Made by a program: the position numbers and the translations under genes
Part shown: positions 7,458 through 13,463 of the stretch, piece after piece
Position numbering within the stretch: position 1 is the stretch's first letter
Layout of the letters: every line of letters begins with the position of its first letter
The notes under the pieces: model-generated
Told to the model about the DNA's origin: nothing
What the model saw: the letters and a program-made list of their open reading frames with translations, nothing else
The model's database searches: none
NCBI GenBank assembly: GCA_014804225.1
Contig: JAAVAF010000081.1
Span: forward strand, 1 to 14,669
Reading direction: 5' to 3'
Source: Lachnospiraceae bacterium
GTDB taxonomy: Bacteria; Bacillota; Clostridia; Lachnospirales; Lachnospiraceae
DNA: 14,669 nt

Positions 7458-7634
7458 TCATATACTAAACATGAATACAAGTACAAATATACAGCAAATT
7501 ACCACAAATATTCCCATTATTCTTACAAGCCTTAACTTAGATGGATCTTCAAGGATTGATTGCTTCGCTATTTTTTGCGGCGCAATAGCCAATATTAGTC
7601 CAATAATTCCTATGACAATCATAGATATAGCCAT
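7458..7634 (-). CDS. Small two-helix membrane protein, 58 aa, unknown function
   Basis: A short gene supported by all its flanking signals. GGAGGTG lies 8 bases before ATG 7634, a TTGACA/TATACT promoter lies just upstream, and a terminator follows. The protein has an N-terminal hydrophobic helix (residues 1-18, MAISMIVIGIIGLILAIA), a central polar loop (19-38, basic and acidic residues, PQKIAKQSILEDPSKLRLVR) and a C-terminal hydrophobic helix (40-58, ending VFMFSI). This is an inner-membrane hairpin with a charged loop. The layout resembles small DUF6199-like membrane proteins, but I cannot confirm family membership. It is not obviously a toxin; no antitoxin partner or antisense RNA is visible. 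It follows mgtC in the same direction but has its own promoter. Confidence 0.8.
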   Translation of the reverse strand: MAISMIVIGIIGLILAIAPQKIAKQSILEDPSKLRLVRIMGIFVVICCIFVLVFMFSI

Positions 7635-7670
7635 TATGATTTCACCTCCAAAAAAATATTTATTAAGTAG

Positions 7671-7698
7671 AGTATAACATCAAAAGCATAATTGTCAA
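7671..7698 (-). promoter_or_regulatory. SigA promoter of the 58-aa membrane protein gene
   Basis: On the minus strand a perfect -35 TTGACA (7693-7698) and -10 TATACT (7671-7676) are 16 bases apart. The promoter starts only 12 bases after the mgtC stop codon. Confidence 0.8.
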
Positions 7699-7709
7699 TA
7701 AATCATCCG

Positions 7710-8390
7710 TCATATTTCATTCATCGATGCCACGCCCTTCAATTCCCGAATGGAATGCTGATAGTCCTCTCTGTTTTTTCCTTTTGGCAGCTTAAAGGTC
7801 GTTACAATCTGAAAATGCTGTCCCTTCGCTTTTGGCTTATCTACTTGAAAGGTATCAATAAAACAATTTTCATTTTTCAGATGTCTTGATACAAGCGTGA
7901 TTGCTTTTCCATCCTCAACCTCAATATAAAGCGTCATATACCTGGAATACTTATAGACTTTTTCCTCGATATACGGCGTCAGATGTACACCGATCAGCCA
8001 AAATGCCGTAAGCAGTATCGTACCGTCAATAAAACCGATCCCTATGGCAAGCCCCACACAGGCACACGTCCAGATGCTCGCCGCGGAGGTCAATCCCTTA
8101 ATCTGGTGTCCCGATACAAGGATGGAACCGGCGCCCAAAAAACCCACTCCGCTTACTACCTGTGCTGCAATTCGCGAAATATCAAGCCGCTCCGGATAAA
8201 GCTGCTCTAGATATTGCTCGATTAACATCACCATCGTCGCGCCAAGACACACCGTAATCGTCGTGCGTGCACCGCCGCCGCGCCTCTTCGCGCCGCGGTC
8301 TATTCCGATAATCATGCCAATGACCAACGATATAATAATTCTGATCAAGACACTGCTCCAAGTCCATTCGGAAAGTTTCGTTGTGAACAT
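7710..8390 (-). CDS. MgtC/SapB family membrane protein
   Basis: A 226-aa member of the MgtC/SapB family. Members occur in many bacteria; in Salmonella and Mycobacterium MgtC is linked to low-magnesium growth and control of ATP synthase, but in commensal Clostridia the role is unsettled. Visible features: N-terminal helix (14-30), GIDRGAKRR (29-37) followed by RTTITVCLGA (42-51), then AAQVVSGVGFLGAGSIL (75-91) and IKGLTSAASIWTCACVGLAIG (97-117), the conserved family core, and a last helix near 122-136. Residues 150-226 form a soluble C-terminal domain of ACT-like pattern. AGGGG lies 8 bases before the ATG. It follows dtd by about 79 bases, and the gap is almost filled by the 60-nt palindrome. 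No terminator separates it from the downstream 58-aa gene. Confidence 0.9.
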   Translation of the reverse strand: MFTTKLSEWTWSSVLIRIIISLVIGMIIGIDRGAKRRGGGARTTITVCLGATMVMLIEQYLEQLYPERLDISRIAAQVVSGVGFLGAGSILVSGHQIKGLTSAASIWTCACVGLAIGIGFIDGTILLTAFWLIGVHLTPYIEEKVYKYSRYMTLYIEVEDGKAITLVSRHLKNENCFIDTFQVDKPKAKGQHFQIVTTFKLPKGKNREDYQHSIRELKGVASMNEI

Positions 8391-8415
8391 ACTTATAACC
8401 CCTATTCTTTTTTCT

Positions 8416-8475
8416 GTGTGAAATTTAATCTTTCTTAGGCAGTGTATTTTACTGCCTTAGAAGGATTTTTCACAC
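8416..8475. repeat. 60-nt imperfect palindrome, copy 2 of a covarying hairpin element
   Basis: Outer stem GTGTGAAA/TTTCACAC, a 3-nt left bulge (TTT), a 17-bp inner stem (AATCTTTCTTAGGCAGT with ACTGCCTTAGAAGGATT, one T-T mismatch and one wobble) and loop GTATTTT. The total is exactly 60 nt. It lies between dtd and mgtC and includes the dtd stop codon and last codon. No T-run follows on the minus strand, so it is not a standard terminator. It is homologous in layout to 13404-13463. Confidence 0.85.
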
Positions 8476-8919
8476 TATTTCCTCAGAATCCAACACAATC
8501 GTAAACGGTCCATCATTTAAAAGCGATACTTTCATATCAGCTCCGAAGGCGCCATGCTCTGTTTGAAATCCTTTTTTACTGACTTCGCTAATCACATACT
8601 CATACAGTTCGTTTGCCAGTTCCGGTTTTCCCGCTTTTGTAAACGAGGGTCTGTTGCCTTTCCGACAGTCAGCATAAAGTGTAAACTGTGAGATAATCAA
8701 AAATGCACCGTTCACATCAGAAGAGGATAAATTTGTTTTCCCTTCCGCGTCGTCAAAGATACGCAGCTTCGTCATTTTATCAATCATCTTGTCTGCAATT
8801 TTTTTATCATCACTGTCCGCCACGCCGACCAAAACCAAAAGTCCATGTCCGATCCTTCCAAGTACTTCCCCATCTACCGTGACACTTGCCTCTCTTACTC
8901 TTTGTATTACAAATTTCAT
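8470..8919 (-). CDS. dtd: D-aminoacyl-tRNA deacylase
   Basis: Hydrolyses D-amino acids (and mischarged glycine) from tRNA in the cytoplasm, a chiral proofreading step for translation. At 149 aa the length is standard for bacterial DTD. Family hallmarks are present: N-terminal MKFVIQRVREASVTVDG, SQFTLYADCRKGNRPSF (77-93) with the conserved SQFTLYAD block, and the C-terminal NDGPFTI (135-141). The last motif is usually GPVT; here the Val is Phe, a mild change that keeps the Gly-Pro dipeptide that enforces chirality. AAAGGA lies about 12 bases upstream of the ATG. In many Firmicutes dtd follows relA; here it stands alone with its own putative promoter. The last codon and stop are inside the 60-nt palindrome. 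Confidence 0.96.
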   Translation of the reverse strand: MKFVIQRVREASVTVDGEVLGRIGHGLLVLVGVADSDDKKIADKMIDKMTKLRIFDDAEGKTNLSSSDVNGAFLIISQFTLYADCRKGNRPSFTKAGKPELANELYEYVISEVSKKGFQTEHGAFGADMKVSLLNDGPFTIVLDSEEIV

Positions 8920-8965
8920 GTCTTTTTATTTTCCTTTAAATTTTATTTATGATAACGATATTATT

Positions 8966-8994
8966 AGTATAAAGGAAAAGTGAATTTTACACAA
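8966..8994 (-). promoter_or_regulatory. Putative promoter of dtd
   Basis: On the minus strand TATACT (8966-8971) has a weak -35 TTGTGT (8989-8994) 17 bases upstream. It lies about 47 bases before the dtd start codon. Confidence 0.45.
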
Positions 8995-9038
8995 TACTCC
9001 TCATCTTTATGCTTTTCTCTTTTTTTAAATAAATACAC

Positions 9039-9068
9039 TTTACACTCTTTTGTTTATCTATATATAAT
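9039..9068 (+). promoter_or_regulatory. Promoter of the 63-aa small protein gene
   Basis: TTTACA (9039-9044) and TATAAT (9063-9068) are separated by 18 bases in a very AT-rich stretch. Transcription would start about 50 bases upstream of the ATG at 9126. Confidence 0.65.
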
Positions 9069-9125
9069 ATAAATAAATACAACGTTCTTGTTACAATGAA
9101 ATTACAAAGAAAGGTGGAGTTTTAT

Positions 9126-9317
9126 ATGTCTGATAATGCTGAAATTGCTAAAACAACTATAGATGATTTTAGAGAAATTCAAAAATATATGGTGTTAGCA
9201 AAAAAAGAAAATGCTACTGAAACATATGCAGAATTAAAGGAAAAATATATTTCTTTAAAAGCATTACTTAATGTTATCGGTGTAAACCTTACAGAATTAG
9301 ATAAAATAAAAGAATAA
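9126..9317 (+). CDS. Small helical cytoplasmic protein of unknown function, 63 aa
   Basis: I do not recognise the family. The protein is charged (many Lys and Glu), has no signal peptide or membrane helix, and reads as two or three amphipathic helices, e.g. TTIDDFREIQKYMVLAKK (10-27) and TYAELKEKYISLKALLNVIG (34-53), ending LTELDKIKE. A coiled-coil or helical-hairpin fold is plausible. The ATG at 9126 is preferred to the ATG at 9096 because AAAGGTGGAG lies 6 bases before it. A promoter and a terminator flank it, so it is a single-gene unit, convergent with the chemoreceptor gene and divergent from dtd. Codon use is AT-rich (mostly AAA, GAA, TTA), more so than its neighbours. Confidence 0.75.
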   Translation: MSDNAEIAKTTIDDFREIQKYMVLAKKENATETYAELKEKYISLKALLNVIGVNLTELDKIKE

Positions 9318-9318
9318 C

Positions 9319-9369
9319 CAAAAACGTATAAAATCCTCGATTATTCAAGGATTTTACACGTTTTTATTT
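9319..9369. terminator. Bidirectional terminator between the 63-aa gene and the chemoreceptor gene
   Basis: AAAACGTATAAAATCCT and AGGATTTTACACGTTTT pair over 17 bp with one A-C mismatch (a G-T wobble in minus-strand RNA). T-rich tracts lie on both strands (GTTTTTATTTTTC on plus, ACGTTTTTGG on minus). It starts two bases after the stop codon of the plus-strand gene. Confidence 0.85.
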
Positions 9370-9430
9370 TTCTAAAAAATCTCCCAAAGCCTGTCCAAAC
9401 CGGAAAGAAAATTTGCGCTGACATGACTTA

Positions 9431-10903
9431 TTACTGTGGCGATTCTTCCAAAACTCTTGCAAGCTTCTCAATACCACCCTGCACAGTCTCCAAAGATTTT
9501 AAAATACTGTCCACCCCTGAAACCTGCCCTTCTGTCGCCATACTGATCTCGGTTGTCGTCTCTGCAGATTTTTCTGAAATCTCCTCCAAGCTGTTCATAG
9601 AACTCATCAGGGAATCCTTAATATCTACAATGTTTGCAAGCTCCCTCTTTAAGGCTTCAATCACAGACAGGACTTCATCAGAAGATTTTATCATAGCCTC
9701 AAAAATATTTATGGTATCATCCAGCTGTTCAGAAGATTCCTCTACAATTACAGCATTTTTGTTCATAATCTGATTTGTTTCTTCCACTGTTGTAATAATA
9801 TCTTTCAAAATATCATCAATTTCTTTTGTTGCATTCGAAGATTCCGTAGACAAAGTATTAATCTCATCCGCAACTACCGCAAATCCTTTTCCGGATTCTC
9901 CTGCTCTGGCAGCCTCTATCGCAGCATTTAGCGCAAGCAGATTTGTTTGTCTCGCAATCTGATTAATACTGTTTACAATCCCGGCAATGGAGGTAGATTT
10001 CTGCGACAAAGCAGCAACACCCTGTGCGGCTTCTTGTGTTGCCTTGATATTCTCATCAAATTTTTTAGAGAGTTCTGAGATTGAAGCAATTCCCTCATCG
10101 TTCTTTTCTTTTAGTTTTATCACATGATCCATGGTTACCATGACCTGATCTTCGGAAACCTGTATTTTATCATTTAAGGTGTTGAAAATATCAATGCTTC
10201 CATTGACTTCCTCAATCTGTTTTTCTGCACTGTTGGAAATTTCTTCTGTAGAAGCTGCAATATCCTGTGTACTCTGCTGAAAGGCGCTTAACGACATATG
10301 AATATTATCCGCCGATTCATCCAGTCCTGTAAACGCCTGCCGAACATTATCCAACAGACCTTCCACCTCTTTTTCCCCTTCCGCTACATCCGAAATCAAT
10401 TTGAAAGTCCTTCCGGCTATGACATAAGCAGCAATCACTTCCAAAATATATACAATCAATATAAAAATCCACACAATCGGGCTATGTAATTTAAAGTATG
10501 CCCCCGGAAATACAATCAGCCCTAAAACATTCGCCGCTATGGTCACGATTGCATTCACCTTTACCACTGACACATCATAATAGGCAATAATCATTACTGT
10601 CGCAAGAAAATATGCCTGAGTCATCGCTCCGAATTTCCCATCATTTCCTACAACCATCGTTACAGCTCCCATAAACGGCATAAGACTGGCATATAAATAC
10701 TTTGCCTTAGCACCCAGACTTTTTTCAAATACTCTTATCAATATCGCAAAGACCACCATCAACAATACCACTGTATCCCTCACAGTACCGCCCAAAAAAA
10801 GCATGACAAACATAAAGGCGGCAATTGGAATCAGAAGTCCCCATGCCAAAAACATAATTAAATTCATCTGTCTCTCTTCGTTCTTTAATAATTCAAGTTG
10901 CAA
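9431..10903 (-). CDS. Methyl-accepting chemotaxis protein with six-helix membrane sensor, TTG start
   Basis: A 490-aa chemoreceptor that should control the CheA kinase. The N-terminal third (about 14-164) is almost all hydrophobic, with about six membrane helices and only short loops, so it has no extracytoplasmic ligand domain and may sense within the membrane. No clear HAMP domain follows (GRTFKLISDVAEGEKEVEG leads directly into the coiled coil). Residues about 185-490 are the long signalling coiled coil; the conserved tip is NQIARQTNLLALNAAIEAAR and GESGKGFAVVADEI (about 314-348). No CheR-docking pentapeptide is at the end. The start is TTG at 10901-10903, supported by AAGGAGG 8 bases upstream; the next ATG is 12 codons downstream without such a site. 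Methylation sites are likely but not assigned. Confidence 0.93.
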   Translation of the reverse strand: MQLELLKNEERQMNLIMFLAWGLLIPIAAFMFVMLFLGGTVRDTVVLLMVVFAILIRVFEKSLGAKAKYLYASLMPFMGAVTMVVGNDGKFGAMTQAYFLATVMIIAYYDVSVVKVNAIVTIAANVLGLIVFPGAYFKLHSPIVWIFILIVYILEVIAAYVIAGRTFKLISDVAEGEKEVEGLLDNVRQAFTGLDESADNIHMSLSAFQQSTQDIAASTEEISNSAEKQIEEVNGSIDIFNTLNDKIQVSEDQVMVTMDHVIKLKEKNDEGIASISELSKKFDENIKATQEAAQGVAALSQKSTSIAGIVNSINQIARQTNLLALNAAIEAARAGESGKGFAVVADEINTLSTESSNATKEIDDILKDIITTVEETNQIMNKNAVIVEESSEQLDDTINIFEAMIKSSDEVLSVIEALKRELANIVDIKDSLMSSMNSLEEISEKSAETTTEISMATEGQVSGVDSILKSLETVQGGIEKLARVLEESPQ

Positions 10904-11078
10904 TTTTCTTTCCTCCTTATTTTGTAAAAAAATACCATTGCCTTTACAAGAGCAGAAAATTTTCTTTATTATATATATTTTTTTATCATTTTAACACTTA
11001 TTTTAATAGATGTAAATAACAATTATATTATTATATGTTTTATACAAATATAATACTCTTATAAATAAAACGTGTGTT
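10904..11078. other. AT-rich divergent intergenic region
   Basis: Between the chemoreceptor gene (minus) and the ribbon-helix-helix gene (plus) the DNA is extremely AT-rich. I see the chemoreceptor ribosome site but no single convincing promoter for it, including no clear SigD (flagellar) consensus. There is no further gene. Confidence 0.5.
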
Positions 11079-11103
11079 TTATATCCATATAAAAAGGATA
11101 TAA
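11079..11103. promoter_or_regulatory. Inverted repeat overlapping a -10 box, possible RHH operator
   Basis: TTATATCC, a 9-base spacer and GGATATAA form a perfect 8-bp dyad. The right arm overlaps a TATAAT (11099-11104). Location just upstream of a small DNA-binding protein gene suggests autoregulation. Confidence 0.45.
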
Positions 11104-11116
11104 TGAAAATACATAT

Positions 11117-11125
11117 TGTTATAAT
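11117..11125 (+). promoter_or_regulatory. Extended -10 promoter of the RHH protein gene
   Basis: TGTTATAAT matches TGN-TATAAT exactly. It would give transcription from about 11132, very close to the ribosome site at 11141. A second TATAAT lies at 11099-11104, inside the dyad. Confidence 0.45.
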
Positions 11126-11154
11126 TTCTTATCCATAAAGAGGAGGTGTTTAAA

Positions 11155-11325
11155 TTGTTTAAAATAGAAAAACCGGAATACATCAACAAAACATTTCGTA
11201 TTGAAAAAACATTGTTGGAGCGATTAGAACAAATCGCACAAACGGAAAGCATTTCCGTAAATTCCCTTGTTGTTCAGTGCTGTAATTATGCGTTAGACCA
11301 TCTTGACAGTACAAATGATAAATAA
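11155..11325 (+). CDS. Ribbon-helix-helix (Arc/CopG-like) DNA-binding protein, 56 aa, TTG start
   Basis: A small protein with the pattern of a ribbon-helix-helix repressor: a beta strand YINKTFRIEK (9-18), helix LLERLEQIAQTES (20-32) and, after SISVNS, helix LVVQCCNYALDHL (38-50). The family binds DNA as a dimer of interlocked strands, often as a repressor. It starts with TTG at 11155, supported by AGGAGGTG 5 bases upstream; no in-frame ATG exists, so gene finders limited to ATG would miss it. There is no toxin-like partner gene next to it, so a toxin-antitoxin role is not supported. A perfect dyad at 11079-11103 may be its own operator. Targets are unknown. Confidence 0.78.
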   Translation: MFKIEKPEYINKTFRIEKTLLERLEQIAQTESISVNSLVVQCCNYALDHLDSTNDK

Positions 11326-11391
11326 TTTTTCATAAAATAACATACTTCATTGTCTTATCTAAGCAGTAACAGAAAAAGAAATCAAAGATTC

Positions 11392-11436
11392 AAAAAAGAT
11401 GGTATATCCATTGTCAAATAAAATACCGTCTAATTT
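11392..11436. terminator. Bidirectional terminator between the RHH gene and the HAD phosphatase gene
   Basis: AGATGGTAT (11397-11405) and ATACCGTCT (11423-11431) pair with one mismatch or wobble around a 17-base loop. On minus the stem is followed by TTTTTTG, on plus by AATTTTTAT. It lies between convergent genes. The stem is AT-rich and the loop long, so strength is uncertain. Confidence 0.5.
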
Positions 11437-11517
11437 TTATCATGAATGCCATCCTTTAATAATTTCCAATTTTTAACATCCTTTTATTGACTGGAAAAGA
11501 AAACGAAACACGGAATC

Positions 11518-12126
11518 TTAAAACGATATGATCTTCTCAAGCTCCTCCCAAGCCTGCTCATAATTCCAAAACCAAATTCCATTGATTCCAATCTCTTTTG
11601 CTGCCTCGACATTTTCTTGCCTGTCATCAATAAAAACACATTCCTCCGCCTTCAAATCATATTCTTTCAAAAGATATTCATAAATCTCCCGATCCGGCTT
11701 CACAAGCTGCACAAACCCCGAAACAACCTTCCCGTCCACCTTGTCAATAAACGGAAACCGACCACACTCCGTATGCAGCGTAAACAATTCCTTCGGATAA
11801 TTCGATAAAAGATACACCTTTAACCCTTTTGCTTTCAAATCTTCTATCATACCGACCGCATAATCAAACGGCTCCACAATCTTATCTCTATTAGCCCACA
11901 CATAGTCAAATTCCTTCAAATGCTCCTTGTTATCCTCACGAAGCATCTTTAAAACTTCCGCCTCCTCAATTACACCACGGTCAAGCTCTCCCCACCAATG
12001 ACTTCCAAATACGTTCTTCTCAAATACATCCTGCAAATCCTTTGCAATTCCCAAATCTTCCATCAGCTTGCGCCAGCGAAAATCAACAAGTACAAAGCCG
12101 ACATCAAAAATCACATTTTTTATCAT
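11518..12126 (-). CDS. HAD-superfamily hydrolase, YihX-like (sugar phosphate phosphatase)
   Basis: A 202-aa cytoplasmic phosphatase of the HAD subfamily IA type. Motif I is FDVGFVLVD (nucleophile Asp8); position +2 is Gly instead of the usual acid-base Asp, as in the FDxGxV group that includes E. coli YihX (alpha-D-glucose-1-phosphatase). Motif II is LLSNYP (Ser108), motif III is VKPDREIY (Lys143) and motif IV is FIDDRQENVEAA (Asp167, Asp168). The helical cap lies about residues 17-90. Its start codon overlaps the stop of the uridylyltransferase gene (ATGA), so the two are translationally coupled. From the YihX resemblance and the coupling I infer a sugar-1-phosphate substrate, perhaps the same one the uridylyltransferase uses. 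No separate ribosome site is evident beyond the coupling. The exact substrate is not readable from sequence. Confidence 0.88.
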   Translation of the reverse strand: MIKNVIFDVGFVLVDFRWRKLMEDLGIAKDLQDVFEKNVFGSHWWGELDRGVIEEAEVLKMLREDNKEHLKEFDYVWANRDKIVEPFDYAVGMIEDLKAKGLKVYLLSNYPKELFTLHTECGRFPFIDKVDGKVVSGFVQLVKPDREIYEYLLKEYDLKAEECVFIDDRQENVEAAKEIGINGIWFWNYEQAWEELEKIISF

Positions 12127-13349
12127 AATTCCACACCATTCTTTTGTAAAAGTGCGCGCGCACTATCTACCGAATCAACGCCCGTCTTATTTTTAATCGG
12201 CGCAAATTCATAATCTCTTACCACCTCAAACGACAAACAATCGTCAAGCAGATGAATCATATCCAACACCAACAACTCAAATTTATAACCATTCGGTTCT
12301 TCCGGATTAACATACGTACCATCTGCTGCCATATAAGGAATCTTCTTTTCCACAATATGCACCGGCATTTTCTCGTTCATAATCTTTTCAAGTTTGTCAA
12401 CGCGGAATAAATAATTCAAAATAACACCAAAATTATAAGACAAATCACCATTCGGCTCTCTTGAGTTAATGATTTCATCCGTCATCTCATAATATTCCAC
12501 AATAGACGGTCTCCCGTCCTCAAGGCAGAGCACACCAACTTTTTCATTCGGATCCGCCTTTCTTACCACCTTTGCACCACTGACACAGCCGGAATCAAGC
12601 GTTGCACCCACAAACACGGGATCTACAATCCGCTGCAAAACATTGTCCACCGCAAAGATATTAAGCCACTCAACCCCTTTTGCCTTTACATCATCCAAAA
12701 CACCCGTCACAGCCATCGAATAAAACCATCCGCCGTTTCCGTTTGGAGAAAGGGAAAGGGAGTCCTCTGATTCCATGTAAAGCTTTCCATTAAAGTCAAC
12801 AGACGGCGCCATTTCCTGTTTGAAAAATTTCACAAAATTTCTCTCATAGCCAAAATAATTCTTCTCTTCAAAAAAGGAAACTGTTTCCTCATGATTCTTA
12901 TCACTCGTCATCACATAAAGCGGAACATAACAACCCGCTTTTTTTGTGACATCAAGCAGATTGTTAATCAGACATTCAAAAATAAACAAATCCTTTGTAA
13001 CGCCGATGTTGTACTTTCCCTTCGGTCCGTCGGAACCAAGCCTCGTCCCTTGTCCGCCCGCCAAAAGCACAGCACCCACCTTACCGGCTTTTATTGCATC
13101 AATTCCGATTTCCTCATATCTTGCTTTATTTTTCTCAATCTCCGACACCTCAAGCGCAGAAAGCGGTTCCAGTTTTCCACGTTTCTGTTTCATCTCCTCA
13201 TGCCCCGCCATTGATATCATCGACCAATCAACACGAGCAATCTGCGCAGCAAGTTTTTTCTTTCCTTTTTCGTCTAATTTTTTATACATATCAACCACAT
13301 GTTCTTGATCATGTTCCTTTAATATTTTTAAAAGCTCATTCTCTGTCAT
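12123..13349 (-). CDS. UDPGP/UAP-family UTP:sugar-1-phosphate uridylyltransferase
   Basis: A 408-aa nucleotidyltransferase that joins UTP with a sugar 1-phosphate to give a UDP-sugar and pyrophosphate in the cytoplasm, feeding envelope and polysaccharide synthesis. It is of the eukaryotic-type UDPGP family, not the GalU or GlmU type. Visible motifs are LLAGGQGTRLGSDGPKGKY (95-113, nucleotide loop), MTSDKNHEET (147-156), PNGNGGW (202-208, sugar site), FAVDN (232-236, metal Asp), KVGVLCLEDGRPSIVEY (270-286), EEPNGYKFELLVLDM (350-364) and EFAPIKN (382-388). The block order and EFAPIKN most resemble UDP-N-acetylhexosamine pyrophosphorylases, but glucose-1-phosphate cannot be excluded. Start: GAGGTGG lies 9 bases before ATG 13349. 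It precedes the HAD phosphatase with a 4-base overlap, and its upstream DNA carries two large hairpins. Confidence 0.9.
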   Translation of the reverse strand: MTENELLKILKEHDQEHVVDMYKKLDEKGKKKLAAQIARVDWSMISMAGHEEMKQKRGKLEPLSALEVSEIEKNKARYEEIGIDAIKAGKVGAVLLAGGQGTRLGSDGPKGKYNIGVTKDLFIFECLINNLLDVTKKAGCYVPLYVMTSDKNHEETVSFFEEKNYFGYERNFVKFFKQEMAPSVDFNGKLYMESEDSLSLSPNGNGGWFYSMAVTGVLDDVKAKGVEWLNIFAVDNVLQRIVDPVFVGATLDSGCVSGAKVVRKADPNEKVGVLCLEDGRPSIVEYYEMTDEIINSREPNGDLSYNFGVILNYLFRVDKLEKIMNEKMPVHIVEKKIPYMAADGTYVNPEEPNGYKFELLVLDMIHLLDDCLSFEVVRDYEFAPIKNKTGVDSVDSARALLQKNGVEL

Positions 13350-13377
13350 CGTCTCTATCCACCTCTCTCACCTTTGT

Positions 13378-13402
13378 GAAGAACGCGCTTCGCGCGTTCT
13401 TC
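13378..13402. repeat. Perfect 11-bp hairpin in the leader of the uridylyltransferase gene
   Basis: GAAGAACGCGC, loop TTC, GCGCGTTCTTC is perfectly paired and GC-rich. It starts 29 bases upstream of the start codon of the minus-strand gene and adjoins the 60-nt palindrome with one base between. No T-run follows on either strand, so it is not a simple terminator. Confidence 0.8.
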
Positions 13403-13403
13403 G

Positions 13404-13463
13404 GCGCGAAACATAGATTTTCTTAGCGGGTGTTCTTTAGCCGCTTAGAAAATCTTTTCGCGC
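13404..13463. repeat. 60-nt imperfect palindrome, copy 1 of a covarying hairpin element
   Basis: Outer stem GCGCGAAA/TTTCGCGC, a 3-nt left bulge (CAT), inner stem AGATTTTCTTAGCGG with CCGCTTAGAAAATCT (15 positions, one T-T mismatch) and an 11-base loop. The total is 60 nt, as in 8416-8475, with the same bulge and mismatch positions. On the minus strand it would lie in the leader of the uridylyltransferase gene. Confidence 0.85.

Noticed and set aside
7458..7634. Type I toxin-antitoxin interpretation of the 58-aa membrane protein
   Set aside because: No antisense promoter or antitoxin RNA signal is seen on the opposite strand, and the protein has two helices with a long charged loop rather than a single-helix toxin pattern.
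8182..8367. Minus-strand open frame inside mgtC in another frame
   Set aside because: Fully inside mgtC, Arg-rich composition typical of a frame shadow.
8416..8475. Reading the dtd-mgtC palindrome as an ordinary terminator of dtd
   Set aside because: On the minus strand the stem is followed by an A-rich stretch, not a T-run, and the shared architecture with 13404-13463 points to a repeated element.
11155..11325. Antitoxin role for the ribbon-helix-helix protein
   Set aside because: No toxin-like open frame follows it; a terminator-like hairpin and a convergent gene do.
12946..13308. Plus-strand open frames opposite the 5' half of the uridylyltransferase gene
   Set aside because: Shadow frames of a clearly coding minus-strand gene, with no ribosome sites or recognisable domains.
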